Assembly: GCA_001574975.1 (NCBI GenBank)
Contig: KQ965734.1
Span: 263,971-327,970 of the forward strand
Length of the DNA: 64,000 nucleotides
Direction: 5' to 3'
From: Gonapodya prolifera JEL478
Taxonomy: Eukaryota; Monoblepharomycota; Monoblepharidomycetes; Monoblepharidales; Gonapodyaceae
Shown here in pieces: positions 46,307-58,495 of this stretch; the first letter of the stretch is position 1; every line of letters begins with the position of its first letter. Below the pieces are notes generated by a model. The model searched no databases, was not told the DNA's origin, and saw only the letters and a program-made list of their open reading frames with translations. Made by a program: the position numbers and the translations under genes.

Positions 46307-46492
46307 CGACAACATCAGAGCTCGTTGCCGATATCCGCCATCGATGCAGAATATTGCTCAATTGCTGAGAAGTCACAGTCTATTTACCACCGCCGTACAC
46401 TCTACATGATATACACATCGGACTAAAGCACTTCTATCTATGTAGTACATCACCTATAAGTGGTTAATGTCCATACGTATCGTCGTTTCCAC

Positions 46493-47848
46493 TCAGTTCC
46501 ATTCGCTACGTCCGTGACGACCAGGCGCGATTCGACGCATAGTCATTTCATAAGCCAGGAAGGTTGCAGCATTCGCTGGGAATGCGCGGACGACTGGTTT
46601 TGTGAGAGAAAGAGTGTGCGAATCGGACCGGAAAGCAAAGTGTTGGCGCAAACTGTTGACTTTGAAGAAACGATGGGTACGACTCACGTGTTGGTCCGAC
46701 TCCCTTGAAGAACCCTCGAATGCCCTTCCTCGCGTAGACATCACGCATCGCCTCCAAGGAAGAGCGGTAGGTATCATTAGATTGGAACCTGCGAGGAGGT
46801 GTCAAGACATCGTCCGTCAAAGCACGAAATATGAACTTCTCACAAACCTGCTTTTTACTACATCTTGTGGAATGCAAGGGAGCCAGCAGCAGATTCCACT
46901 ATCAAGAGCGGCGAAGAATTCTGAGCTCATCTGGCCCAGGATAAAACCCCCCCAAAAGTTCTTACGCTGTTCCTCCAGCTAAAATAAGCTCAATAACATT
47001 GAGTTCTCTGGGCGCACCGTTCGTCTTTGCCGCCCGATCCTCCAGCGCCTTCTTGACCATCTCATAAGACCAGAAGTAGAACGCAAACGATGGTGTGTCC
47101 CGCACAATGGTCACCCATAACCCTCGGAAAAGTGACGTGAACCCTCGCGTCCGCACGAGATAAGCTGTCAGAGAGCCGAGTGTGTGGGGCGTCGTCTCTC
47201 CTTTTAAGGACGATCCTGCCGCTGCTGCCGCAGAGTTCCGGGAGCCATATTGAGTTTGGAGCCGGATCTTGAGATGCTCCACTGGGGCATTTACAAACGC
47301 CGTGACAGCCCCCGTCGCGAGTCCAGCTTGAAAAGTTTGAGTAGGGGTAAGTGGAGTATTCGGAAAGTCTGGGTTGATTAAGTGACGGAAGGAGTCGTAG
47401 AAGGAAAAAATAACGGCATTTCTAAAGGGCCAATGGCATGAACACTCAAGTCTGAAAGGGCCAAGGAGAGGATACTCACACGAGGCCGATGCCCAAAATA
47501 GGCGACCAAACGCCTTTGTATAAAGCTTTTGGCTACAGGGGAGGTGAAAGACCAATCGAGTAATGTTGGCACTGAGAACTGTGATTCGAAGACCAAAACG
47601 TGCAGAGATTTGTTAAACTTACACCCTCATTTTTAACAGTGTCAGATAGGGCGTCTAAAGCATTTCGGTATTGATTGTTCGTCTGAATTCTGACTTTAAT
47701 GGTATCAAATGGCTGGGAGAACGAGTCAGCTTAACATCCTTCCAAACTGGAAAAAGACTCAATGACAGTGGGCTCTCACATGGCCTACAAAAACTTGCGC
47801 CCAACCGCCCACGGTTCCTCCGGCAAATTCTTTCCATGTGTCCGACAT
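46493..47848 (-). CDS. Mitochondrial carrier protein (SLC25 family, acyl-carnitine/amino-acid carrier-like)
   Basis: ATG 47848 starts MSDTWKEFAGGTVGGWAQVFVGH, then after an intron PFDTIKVRIQTNNQYRNALDAL (first PxDxxKxR signature, 47712-47645). Repeat two: VNAVIFSFYDSFRHLI, AGLATGAVTAFVNAPVEHLKIRLQTQ (about 47330-47255), LFRGLWVTIVRDTPSFAFYFWSYE. Repeat three: GGTAG joined over an intron to IPQDVVKSR|FQSND (46850-46775) and GFFKGVGPT, then AFPANAATFLAYE, stop at 46493. Three tandem carrier repeats of about 100 residues are present. The APVEHLK and QDVVKSR signatures resemble the carnitine/ornithine/lysine branch, but the exact substrate is uncertain. It sits in the mitochondrial inner membrane. 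Exons are short and introns 50-100 nt. Confidence 0.85.
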
Positions 47849-48472
47849 ATCTCTTCCTGCTCGAGACGGCTCGGTCCAAGACGAAGGATTCCGATGACTC
47901 CGATAAGTTTACTGCGTTTAACGATGGCATCGATGGTCGGTGGGTTCCATTAAAGTGGTGATCGATTGAAACAGTTGGGAGATCTGAGAGTCAGAATTTT
48001 TCTCCATTCCCCGATTGAAGCCATTCGTCCACCTACAAGAACTGTGCACGTCCTCGTACAAGTCACCCACGAGGAATCACCAAGCGACCATGTGCAAGCG
48101 CGGAATAGAGAGAAAGCGGCCCGGGGAAGGAATCATGTGGCACAGTTTGACCCTGAAACCGCTCGTGAACAATCGTTGCTTCTCCGACGCACTTCACCAA
48201 CGCAATGTCAGTTTCACCCTACCGATCAATTGAGCTTTAAGGAAACCCAAAGAACTTTCAAAGAACCCCGTCAACATCTTCGCTCAAACGCTCCACGAAG
48301 TCAAGCGATTCAGAGGAGTGACTCAACTGGACTCACCAGGTGCTTGGAGTAAAGCCTGCAGAATTCGGAAGACCCGTGGGACGTACTCAACGAGTGAGCT
48401 TGGAAGATCCCTCCTCGGCGCTTCAGACAACCAGAGCATCATTCAACCAAGCACAGATCATCTCTCAAAAAA
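47849..48472. other. Region upstream of the ankyrin gene; no gene fixed
   Basis: A long low-similarity ORF (plus, 47966-48352) is Arg/Gln/Thr-rich and looks random. It may be 5' leader or an exon of the following gene; not resolved. Confidence 0.35.
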
Positions 48473-51181
48473 ATGTTCTCTACCCAAGCACTATTCCGAT
48501 TGGAGTCGCCACATATGACCAGACCACCCTCATGCGACAAGAAACAGCTCTATTTCAACTACATAGTCAAAGACCGTATGCTCTCCGATCTCATCAGACT
48601 TTCGGCGATCTACGCAGCCGCTCGAGTTGTTCCTGATGGCGTAAAAAGAGATGTGGTGAGACTCGGGTGGATGGGCACTCCAAGTGTTGCCCGTGCAGTC
48701 GACTCCCTGAAATGCACCATTTTGTTTTGACACGAAGATATCGGACGCAGACGACAAAGCGGCGATACTCAGAGTTGTCCGAGAACTAGATGGAGGAAAA
48801 TTTCGTTTCTCAGACATCCAGGTACGTGCATACTTGTGATCGTTCGATTTGTTGAATTTGGTCTTCAAAGACTTAAATCACAGTCATTCGGAAAAGCATC
48901 GATGCACATAACCACCATTCTGTTGGGATTATCAATTATGCAGGTAGGTTGTGCAGCCTAAAGTCATGAATCCTTCGTTGAGACAAGTTTACCATGTCCC
49001 AAAGGTTTTGGAGCCTTCCGATAACAGCCTTGTTTTGAATCTTTTTGAAAAATGGGGTACAACACCACACGGCATTGTTTCGTGGTGGAAGAGTGCACCT
49101 TCAACTTGAAGAATGTGAACCTAGGGAGTTTTTCGAGTTACTTACACATATCTACTCCACCCCGAATCTCGGTTTCACTACGATTTCTGATGTAAATGAC
49201 CTGCTTAAATCTTTGGGGACCATCCATTGTTCGCTTCCTTCGTTTTTGGCAAGAAAAGTGAAAAGGTTTTGTGACGCCTCACTCAACCACTTGCCCCTGA
49301 ACAAATCCTCTACCCCTTTCCCGCCCACCCCCTGCATGGAACAACACCCGGCCGATCGCCATCTGATTGCTGGGTGTGAAGAGGGTCGCCTGGATGTCGT
49401 CGGGGAGGCCCTCCAATATGGCGCGGATCCCAAAGCGCGGAAGCAAGTGACGATTCGTGTTCGGGTGGCTGCCGCAAAGACAATGAGAAGGCGGAGCATC
49501 TTTGGCCTGAAGGACTACAAGGAGGAACCACAAGAGACCCGAGTGGATACTCGCATGGGGGAAAGTGCAATCGCCTTGGCGATCCGCAGTTACGCCGCTT
49601 CGAAAGGTGTCGTGGTGCGAAAACTTCTCGAAGCAGGTGGGTTCGGCGAGGCATCTCGTGCAATTCTGGAGAGAAAATCTTGCATTTTGTGGAATCTCCT
49701 TTATGAGAGTCGAAGGAATGTCCGCGCCAGGGGTCACAGACTCCTTTTTGGATAGTGTCACGGAATCTCTGCCTGACCCGTTTTCGTTGTTGCAGGCTGC
49801 AACCCCAATGACCCAATCGAGTGGAGCATTCCTGGGTATCGTGAACGGTGGACGGAAGACGATTGGCATACCAGGAGGTGGAATGAACGGGAAACATTCC
49901 GGTATCCCTCAGCACTGGATCTTGCGCTAACGGCGGGAGAGTGGAACTTCAACAAGGTATGTCGGTCTTTTCGTCGCATTTTTGTTGTGTGCTGCTTCTT
50001 ACGAGGAGCCACTCAATTCTGTCGCTCTCACTGCCCACCAGTTTGGTGCCCACGTTACTACCAACAATCCATCGAGCCCCGAAGATGTCTGCGACGGTTA
50101 CTACCTCACACCCAACCTTCAGATCGTCGAAGTCCTCCTGGAGCACGGGGCTCGTATCACGGACTCGGTGCTTGCGCGGGCGCGCGAACTCCGAGATGGG
50201 CAGAACAGCAAGGGGGTGAGCTTTCCCCCGCGACCGGGATTCCTTGTTCTCCTAGAGTCTCGGCTCGTGCTGCAAAAGCACTCATTGTCTGCTCGACCGG
50301 AGGCGCAATCGCCCAGGCACAATGGGTACAACTCCCCGGGTGCGCCGTCTCCTCCTGTGATACCCGTGCGACTTCCATCAGAGCCCCAACTGACGACTCG
50401 CCGGTCAGAATCTCACCTAAGAAATGGTGCTCTTCCTTCTCCCGCACGGAGCCGACGAACGCCACCTCCGGATGCTTACCCAGGCGATGACATCACTTCC
50501 ATTCCCCCAGCAAGACCACCGTCGGAGAATGGTGGGCCCCGGTCGCGCAGTACTGGCCCCGGACAGGCTGCAGGCGCGGGGCACCGACGTACGGCATCGC
50601 AGGCGCCCCGTCAACAGAATTCTTCAAAGCGTGCGTCGCAGTATTTCGAGGATCACCCTGCGCTCCCTGGAAGCATTCCGACACCGCCATTATCAGCGGC
50701 CTCGTACAAGTCGCCTTCTCGCAACGGGAAACACCCGCCACCCGGGTGGAATCAGGGCAAGGGGCAGGAATTCTCTGGGAACTGGTCCATGTCGTCCAAC
50801 GAGACCATATCACAGGGTTCGCACCCTGGGCAGCATGGGTGGCAGCAGGGAGGACCCGACGGATACGCCGGGGACTTTGCCCGCCAAAATGAGCAGCTGA
50901 GGGAGCAAGTTGAAACGTTAACTCAGGAGAACAAGGACCTTCGAGAGAAGTTGGAACGACGGAACTCACGACTCATGGAAATGAAAAAAGAGAACAGCAA
51001 TGCGGCCACACACATTGAGGAGCTTGAGGATGAGCTGGACGAGCAGAGGCGCCGCGTGGCTGATCTTGACTTAGAGGTGAAGGGGCAGGCGGAGACTATT
51101 CAAGCCTTGCAGGCGCAGCTGGAGCGGCTTATGGGCCCACCTGCAGCGCGGAGTCGAGCAAAATCTCGTGGCCGACAGTGA
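48473..51181 (+). CDS. Ankyrin-repeat protein with C-terminal coiled coil; 5' exons uncertain
   Basis: The firm part starts at or before ATG 49336 (after CCCGCCCACCCCCTGC). Ankyrin-like units: DRHLIAGCEEGRLDVVGEALQYGADP (49351-49428), SAIALAIRSYAASKGVVVRKLLEAG|CNPND (49564-49812, spliced over about 49637-49796), YPSALDLALTAGEW, and LQIVEVLLEHGARITD (50119-50166). A long Ser/Pro-rich linker (50220-50860) leads to a heptad coiled coil (QNEQLREQVETLTQENKDLREKLE, 50890-50960, continuing to 51120) and a basic end, stop 51179-51181. In the same frame upstream (49080-49315) there is REFFELLTHIYSTPN and FLARKVKRFCDAS, which resembles the second half of a BTB fold. Exons at 48473-48650, 48740-48820, 48883-48942 and 49005-49109 look coding but end in a different frame at TGA 49107-49109. 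Either two genes or an error exists. Confidence 0.6.
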
Positions 51182-52670
51182 GGAAGCAGACCAACAAACA
51201 TTTTGACTCGATGTGTGTAAAAAGACATCCAGTTTTGCTGACACTACCTGTACTCGAGCTTACTTATTCATTTTGATGCGAGGCTTAGCTTGTATTATTA
51301 TTATGTACAAACCTCTTCTTTATTCATATTGATCGAGTTATCTACGCATGTATTGTGACGGTAACGCTGCTTGGAAATCTCCTCATAAATTCAGATTGCC
51401 AAACAATCTCTCCCCTTTTCTTTTCTTTTGGGCCTCCTCTCGAAAAGGAGATCATTTTTGTACAATCCCTGCTCGCTGTGTTTTGAATGATTGTGCAGGG
51501 TGTTCGAACGTGTCATGTAAAAATGATGACTTAGCCACTGACTCCACATGACGGCCGCTCAGATGCAGCGCGACACGTGTTCAGCATTTTATCATGTACA
51601 AGATGCTGTATGCATTGACTGTTGCATCTGAGCGCGGTTCTCTGATCGTCGCGACCTCTGCCACCAACGTTGCAACCCAGAAACTCCATGTACACCACCG
51701 CTCAGATGCAGCACGACATTTATTCCAGACTATATCATGTGAGAGATGCTGTGTGCGTTGACTGCTGCGTTTGACCGTGGTTCTGTGACCTTCTTCATCT
51801 CCCCATCCACCAATGCAACTCACAGACCCGACGTACACCGCCGCTCAGCATGGGACGGATTCAAAATCTATTTATAAAAGAGATGCTGCTTGCAACAACC
51901 GCTATTTCTCATCTCATTATCAATATTGCAGAGTAACATCAATCAGCGCTTTGTCACGGTTTTCTCTTCGTACAATACCCGCCCATCCTTTTTTGACGAG
52001 GGAGAGGTGATCGGACTTGTTGGGAAATAAGTCTCTGAAAAGTTGCCGCATGGCACAACAAAGATGGACTTGCAGTAAACAATTTAGCCGCTTGGGGGCA
52101 CATTTAGCCGTCGTCCTCGAGATTCAGAGCCATCCATCCGTCCGCCTGTGTGTGTTCAGCGTCCAGTTGTCGCGCCTGTGTCGCTCTACTCACTCTTATC
52201 TCTCTGCGGACGCTTTTTCGGCCCATCACTTCCCTCCCCTGGCCGTCTTTGGCTCCTCCGGCGTGTCTGGAATCGAATCTTCAGTAGTGTGAACCCTCGA
52301 GTCTTGTGACACCGCAGTCATCAAGGTGATTAACCGGGATGGTGGATTGCTGTTCTCAGAATGAATGGAACTGGCGTTGTGGGGTGGAGTGACAGACTTT
52401 GCGTGATCGCCATGTGCTCGAAGCCGGCTCACCCAGCGTCTACACTGGAAAATTTCCAAGGGAATTGTAACTGTAACGGAGAACGGTGTGGCAATTGGGA
52501 TTTTGAGGACCATCCCGGCGGGCGGGGGAGGGGGGGGGGACGTACTATTCAACCACCACGGGATGCACACTTTTCGGATTCCACTCGGGATATCTCACAT
52601 TCATGTACTGACGACGATTACCTCTGCTCCACAATCTACCAGATTCGAACCCAGCAAACCCTTCGCGAAG
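51182..52670. other. Intergenic 1.5 kb containing a 143-bp tandem repeat; 5' region of eS10 gene
   Basis: No protein-coding gene recognised. The repeat at 51555-51905 is listed separately. Sequence from about 52100 on may hold the promoter and leader of the ribosomal protein gene. Confidence 0.5.
51555..51905 (+). repeat. Tandem repeat, period exactly 143 bp, two and a half copies
   Basis: CCGCTCAGATGCAG begins copy 1 at 51555 and copy 2 at 51698; CCGCTCAG begins copy 3 at 51841. Shared landmarks follow in each copy: TTTAT or TATAT, AGATGCTG, TGCGTTGACTG or CATTGACTG, GCATCTGAGCG or GCGTTTGACCG, and TGCAAC, with TGTACAC or CGTACAC just before the next copy. Copy 3 is truncated and most divergent. 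Confidence 0.75.
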
Positions 52671-53393
52671 ATGCTTATCCCAAAAGAGAACCGGAAGAAG
52701 ATCTACCAGTACCTCTTCCAAGGTGAGTTCGAATCACTCATGTTTGCACCACCGCCATCTGACATCGAAAGCTGACGCACTCCCACTTCTCCCAGAGGGC
52801 GTCATGGTGGCCAAGAAGGACTACAACGCCGCCAAGCACCACGAGCTTGACGTGCCCAACCTCCAGGTCATCAAGGCGCTCCAGTCGCTCAACTCGCGCC
52901 AATACGTCCGCACCCAGTTCTCGTGGCAGTACTACTACTACTTCCTCACCAACGAGGGAGTTGAGTTCCTCAGAAAGGAGCTCCACCTGCCTGTCGAGAT
53001 CGTCCCCAAGACCCAGTACAAGACCAAGCAGAGCGTCGGCGTCCGCCCCGGTGGTGGTACGTTGTTCCCTTCTTTTCGTCACTTACAAATCAGAACTCAC
53101 CAACCTGTGCTGTTCTGGTCACGTGCGTCATTCCATGATACACTTCAGATGAGCGCGGTGACCGTCCCTTCCGCGGAGACCGCCCCCCACGTGAGGACGG
53201 ATACCGGAGGCGCGAAGGGTTCGGTCGTGGAGGTCCCGGAGGAAAGGAGGGTGCCCCTGGCGAGGGATACAAGCCCGAATTCGTACGTGTTGTTCATCTC
53301 TGTGCACCGCACTGCATTTCAACTTATCGCGTGTTTTCTCGTCCCATCCAGCGTGGTGGATTCGGCCGTGGTCGCGGTGCTCCTGCCTCGTAA
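52671..53393 (+). CDS. RPS10: 40S ribosomal protein S10 (eS10)
   Basis: Four exons from ATG 52671 to TAA 53391-53393. Exon 1 gives [17 protein letters not shown]; exon 2 (from about 52797) gives [23 protein letters not shown], then [11 protein letters not shown] and [20 protein letters not shown], the plectin/S10 winged-helix domain of eS10. The later exons encode the Gly/Arg-rich tail ([25 protein letters not shown]) where S10 is Arg-methylated in other eukaryotes. Length and domain order are normal. A cytosolic small-subunit protein near the mRNA entry/head region. The upstream region was not dissected for ribosomal-protein promoter motifs. Confidence 0.93.
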
Positions 53394-53904
53394 AGCGGCA
53401 GTGGAGTAGTGGCTCGATTGGGGTCGTGATGCTCGGGTGCGGGTAGTTAGACCTTGTGTAGGAATGAGTGATGGGAATGATATGCACATATATGCCGATA
53501 TGGTTCTGTGAAGAGTTATAGGGAGAACTGCGACTGTGGTGTCACACGTGAACCGTACTGTCTCATGCGTCCACTTGCTTCACCTTGACTGCTTCCCAGA
53601 GATACAGAATATGGTTACAGCGGCTTACATGTTTGTACGGGTGTACGGGTGTATTATGCAAACTGTGGATGTGGATTGTGTGCATATTTCAGCGCCCTTT
53701 GTCGAGCGCTATTCCCAGGTGACCCCCCGTGAAGCCAGGAGGACCGCAGTAGCAGGGCGATACAAAACAGCAACTGGAGCCATCTCTGCCACCGTTGTGT
53801 GTGAGTCAACCGAGACCTCAGCCGTGGCGCAGCGCACCGCATTTTTCGTTAGGCCCCCGAACCAGAACACCTCTCCGTTCCCACCCCGCGCCAGCATCCA
53901 TCCC
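53394..53904. other. Intergenic between eS10 and the Cox9-like gene
   Basis: About 510 bp without a supported gene; the ATG of the next gene follows a C-rich leader. Confidence 0.5.
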
Positions 53905-54096
53905 ATGCCTATCGCAAAGATCACCGGAAAGTTCCGTAAAACCATCATCCGGGACATCTCCTTCGGGATCGGCTCTGGTCTCATCCTCGGCTACGTCTTC
54001 TGGGAATTTGAGCACAAGCCCAAATTCGCCAAAATCGACGCTTACTACAAGAACTTGGCGGAGCAGGGGCCCAACGCGAAGCAGCCGGAGCTGTGA
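53905..54096 (+). CDS. Cytochrome c oxidase subunit 9 / VIIa-like small membrane protein
   Basis: Single short ORF, 63 residues: MPIAKITGKFRKTIIRDI, one TM helix (FGIGSGLILGYVFWEF), then a charged C-terminus with KIDAYYKNLAEQG. Length, single TM, N-terminal ITG-x-R/K-K-xx-I-x-DI pattern and the AYY/FY-xx-L-A-E end fit fungal Cox9. Longer in-frame starts exist upstream (53536, 53795) but the C-rich leader CATCCC directly before this ATG and family length favour it. It would be part of mitochondrial complex IV. Confidence 0.75.
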   Translation: MPIAKITGKFRKTIIRDISFGIGSGLILGYVFWEFEHKPKFAKIDAYYKNLAEQGPNAKQPEL

Positions 54097-54647
54097 AAGG
54101 ACCCGGGAGGACGTGGGATGGAGGTTGGTGGGCGCCAATGCAATTTCGAGCCAAACGGTTTTGCCAAGAAGATGGAAACTGATTTTCGTGTTGCGGCTTT
54201 TCTTTGCATCCTGTTGCCTTCCATCGTGTGGGGATCCGGATGGCGTTGCAATCTTCAATCTTCAACCTCTCCACCGTTCGTTTCGATGCCAATGCTGGAC
54301 CCGGACTATGCTTTTGAATTCACGGCGGGAATTATGGGCTTGGCGGGCGAATCGTTGTCCCCTCTCTCTGGACGGACGGACAGCCATGTGTTCATTGACA
54401 GATTGATCATCCTTACTGTTCTGGGAGTTCGGGATGGGTGGTGGTCGACTTGAGATGCTTGTAATGGCATGGACATTAAAGCTGTGGGACAGCGTCAGTT
54501 TAGGATAGATACGCGTGTTATCCAATGCATGACTTTCGCTCCGCATTTCTGCTCAAAACGTTTGTGCCTCTGTTGCATCCACAACGCAACCACAAACCTT
54601 CACACTGCATCTGTGCCTAAAGTGGCAATCGTTCTCTATGTATTTTT
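54097..54647. other. Intergenic between convergent genes
   Basis: 550 bp of 3' regions; overlapping short ORFs on both strands are not supported. Confidence 0.45.
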
Positions 54648-56082
54648 CTAAGGCTGATGCACCGGAGGAAATATCGTCATCAAATCTGTAAATCCATCCC
54701 AGGTTCCCGAAGCTGCGCCCAACTTGTCCGCCCAGGGACATTCCATATTGCAACTCAACGGAGTAACACTACCACAAAACTTATTCAAAGCTTCCATGTC
54801 CGTCCCCGCATCCTCAGATGTACCAACCCCGGTCGGCGGCTTGAATGTTGGCTGCCACCGAAACAAAAGCGGGCCTGACGAGGGAGTGGGACCCGGGGTC
54901 GCCTCATCGGGTGTTACGGGGGCGGAGGGTACGGGTTTGTAGAGCGATGTGTAGCGACCGCGTGACATACGCGTCAGATGGACAGACGGCGTTTGGGGTA
55001 CAAGTGGGATGTTGACGTTGAAGAGATCAACCTGACACGGGGGAGGGTGAGAAAAATGAATTACTCCGAATTGCGGAGCGGATACGTTGCATGATTGAAC
55101 ATCAACACCAACTCGCTTGTCTTGAGGCCAATTGGACCACAATTTGTGAACCACTTCTGCCGCGGTCTCGACGGCGCATCGCACGGCGGGTTCCGGAAAT
55201 TCGCGAGAGTAGAATGCAATCGAGAGGGAGATTGCGCGTTTTGATAGGAGTGTGCCCTCTACAGAGAAAGGACTCGAAAATCATTGACATTTCGCTAGAT
55301 CTTGGGGGAGTCAAACCAACCTAGCGCGGCTCCCACTGTGCCTGACGAAAACGACATGGCCGAACCTGAATTTCGACCGAAATTTGGACCTGGGACCAGT
55401 GCAAGATCAGAATTGGATTTGACAAGCGTCATCTTGCAGTAATTCCAATGAAATTCGTAACTCACCACTCAGAACAAGGTCGATTTCATCTGCGTTGAAT
55501 AGATGGTTGAGGCCGATGTTGACACATGCTGATGGTGTCGCTTCAACGAGAGTCCATCGGCCTTCCTTGGCATCGGGCGCTCGCCCGTCCGATAACTGTG
55601 GATGATCTTCTACGTGACCAGTCTTCGGGTCGTAGAAATATACAGGCGCTTCTTCCCGTATGAGGAACCCCTATTCGTGTGTTATTCCGTTGGTGTTCGG
55701 AAACACGGTGAATAAATTACGTTCAGTGGGTTTATTTTCCCATCCAGTTTCACCTTTCCGATCCACGATTTTTGAGACGCGGGGAGGCATACTCTTTGTG
55801 GTGACGGGAACGTCAGGTGAAGATTTGATCGGCAGCACACATTTACATAAGAACGACAGAAACAGCTTCGATTCCATGACTCACTTGAGCTTCCAGCCGA
55901 ATTTGTTCCTCAACTCTTCAATGAAAGGTCCAATGAAAGGAGATTCACTGCCAGGTGGTCCTGAATATGCATGTTCATATTCTCAAGCTCGGAACGATTT
56001 TGTTCGTTCACATTGATGGACACAGCCACACACCATCGTCGTTTGTGATCAAGACTGAGCGGGGAGGCGGCGCGTGAGCCAT
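54648..56082 (-). CDS. SurE-like 5'/3'-nucleotidase (survival protein family)
   Basis: ATG 56082; stop 54648. Exon 1 reads MAHAPPPRSVLITNDDG, the SurE metal-binding NDDG. After the intron (about 56031-55957) SESPFIGPFIEELRNKFGWKLK, then APVYFYDPKTGH, VEATPSACVNIGLNHLF, IDLVLSGPNFGRNSGSAM (across an intron, 55500-55360) with the SGPNxGRN signature, and SFSSGTVGAAL. The next exon has LLSKRAISLSIAFYSREFPEPAV and HKLWSNWPQDKRVGVDV; after another intron LFNVNIPLV, the last SurE strand. A C-terminal extension of about 90 residues (SLYKPVPSAP..., FRWQPTF) completes it. Yeast Pby1 fuses SurE to a tubulin-tyrosine-ligase domain; here only SurE is seen. It hydrolyses phosphate monoesters; target unknown. 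Confidence 0.85.
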
Positions 56083-56539
56083 CGCGGGGTTGCGGTGCGT
56101 GTCTGTGTGTCGTGTATATTGGGATTGTACCCAAGCTTGAAAACGGTTTACCTTAGTGTTTAGTCACTTGGCCTGAATATCGTGCACCCATCCACGGAAG
56201 AAGCCGCTGAAGACGGAAATTCCACACTGCTTTGCACCTTTGTGCATTCAAATGGCGGACCTTGCTTGGCGCTCGCGAAACACAACCGGGATGAATGGTC
56301 ACCCTGGCGCTCGAGAAACACAACGGACATGAATGGTCACGACTCAGTAACGGCGACTCTCATGGGTGACCGCTTTATCGGCGAATCTCTTGCGCTTGTG
56401 ACCCTTTTCTCCATACTCCCTGGCCTGGAAGCTGTACAATTCTCGCACACCTCGGAAAACTCTGTACAGCACGTCTGATAGTCTCGGGGGCGTGGCAGTA
56501 CTCCACTACGCAAGAGCACATATGAATGTTGATATCCAA

Positions 56540-58339
56540 TCGAGATCTTGGGTCCTCAAGAGCCAACTACAAATGGACGGAAAAGTTCTCGGAATCGCCT
56601 TGTCAACATTTGTGGCAATGAGGGTCTCAGAAACGCCCTTGACTCATACCACTCTGTCATTCAATTTGCAGTTAAAGATGGCACGATTTCTTGTGAAGAG
56701 AAACTTATTGTAACCGACATAATGAAGTAAGTGATTTCCGATGCTTATTCTTCGGTGAGACTAACATTACATGCACAGGCACGAGCTCTCCATATCTTCT
56801 CACGTCGTTTTTAAAGGTGAATTTTTTACGAGACCGACGCACTTTTGGGACAACTTGACTGGTGGGTAACTGTGCCCTCTCCCCCCCCATTTTGCCTTAC
56901 CATGTCCCTCAGATTTTTCATCTCTTCGCGAGACAATACACGGGGTCATTAGATTTGGAGAGACCTTTTGATAACGTCCAGCAACCCTCGCCGAGCCCCG
57001 ATACAGATACGTGCTGGAAAGACCGAACCGGAACCTGTGTTATTCACTTCCGGCGGTGGAAGTCTGCCCAATCTCGAGGACTGTCTTCCTTTTTCCAAAG
57101 GATTTTTTGAGAGACGATGGGGCTTACGCTGGTACAAACCGCGACGCATGCTTTTAGATTGGTTGAGCACGGCACGGAAAGGATCTCATTTTTCGCACAC
57201 ATGGTATGGGCGCTAGTGTTTCCTCCCTGTGTGAACTCCGCCATTAAGTAAAAACACACCTTGTTCCAGTATCGTCTCAAGCCAAGTTGGAAAACTGGTC
57301 TGAGACTGTACACATCCTTCGAAATGAACGAATTCAACACGGAGATGACGCTGCTCTCTTCAACCACCGTCGACATCCCAAAGCAGTGCATTATTCATTG
57401 CCACGCCCTTAATTATTCCTACTACATCTTCCCCGCTCTTCCGATCGCAGCCAATCTCTCCAACGTCATTCTCGGCACTGGCGGCGTTCTTGAGAATGCC
57501 TCAGACGTGGACACGTTCGGCTGCCGCTTTGTGCTCGTTCCACGCGGCGATAAGCGATCTGAAACTGGACGGTTCGAGGGGGAGATAGACTGCGATCTCG
57601 GCGGTAGGAATGGATACATTTATCACATAATTCGGGTGGACGAGGAGTCAAGTCTCGGAGGAGATGAGATCCACATTTCGTTGGTTGCGTACTGCTCGCA
57701 CTTGAATTCCGAGCTCATGGCGTCCCAGTTCCACCTCAAGCCCGACATGAAGATAACTGCAGACGACGGGGACCTGAGGCGGTTCCACATTCGTGTCAGG
57801 CGGGCGGATAGCTTGTCAGCTGGGAAAGTTTCCGTGACGAGTGAACTTTTGTGGTCTTGCCGTGGTGGCGCAACAGATCTGAATTGCGTATCACCGTGTG
57901 AGAGGTGAGTAGAAGCATATGTGGACATTTGAAACAAAGGCGTTGACCACTTCTGCGCCTCTTCAGATATTGCTATATGGTCTCCAACTACCGAGACCCA
58001 CACGCTCTTCCTCCTGACATGGACGCTTTCGTCGCGACGTTACGTCACTCACGCATACACAAATTCGACCTCGTCGCGAGATTGATGGAAAACTTTATCA
58101 CCGCTTGCACCGACAAACGTTCGAGCCCGGCGCTTATCTCGTACGTGGACGTTCCTGGCATGATCCTTCGGCAGCCCGTGTGCATGCCCTCGGAAACAGG
58201 ACAGCACAGGATCGTGTGTTTGGGGTACCCCAGGGTGACGTATGACGAGACGAAACTTGTGGTCGCGGATGGACAGCTACAAGAGCTAACAGCTGTTGGA
58301 TTGGAGAAGAAGGTTGGGTATTGTAACCATAACGGATGA
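56540..58339 (+). CDS. Uncharacterised multi-exon protein; 5' end not resolved
   Basis: Coding exons: about 56548-56727 (RNRLVNICGNEGLRNALDSYHS, then SCEEKLIVTDIMK), 56779-56814 and onward (HELSISSHVVFKGEFF), about 56960-57205 (PEPVLFTSGGGSLPN, FERRWGLRWYKPRRMLL), 57270-57903 (YRLKPSWKTGLRLYTSFEMNEF, HCHALNYSYYIFPALP, CRFVLVPRGDKRSE) and 57967-58339 (RYCYMVSNYRDPHALPP, end VGYCNHNG). The long exon is soluble and beta-rich in appearance, with no TM or signal. I recognise no family. The first exon has no in-frame ATG after an upstream TGA, so a further 5' exon must exist, perhaps in 56180-56480. Confidence 0.5.
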
Positions 58340-58495
58340 ACAGCATTCATTTCGGATTACAAGCATGCAGGCATTATGAACATCCGACGCAATCATCGGT
58401 TAGTTTGGCCTAGGAGCAAGTTCTTCTGTGTATTATGAAAATCCGTTGATGAAGTTTCAATTGGTGAAGTTGTGAAGTCATCATGTAGTCGTAAA

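Noticed and set aside
52722-52745. GTTCGAATC, resembling a tRNA T-loop
   Set aside because: It is at the 5' end of an eS10 intron; no acceptor or anticodon stem can be formed around it.
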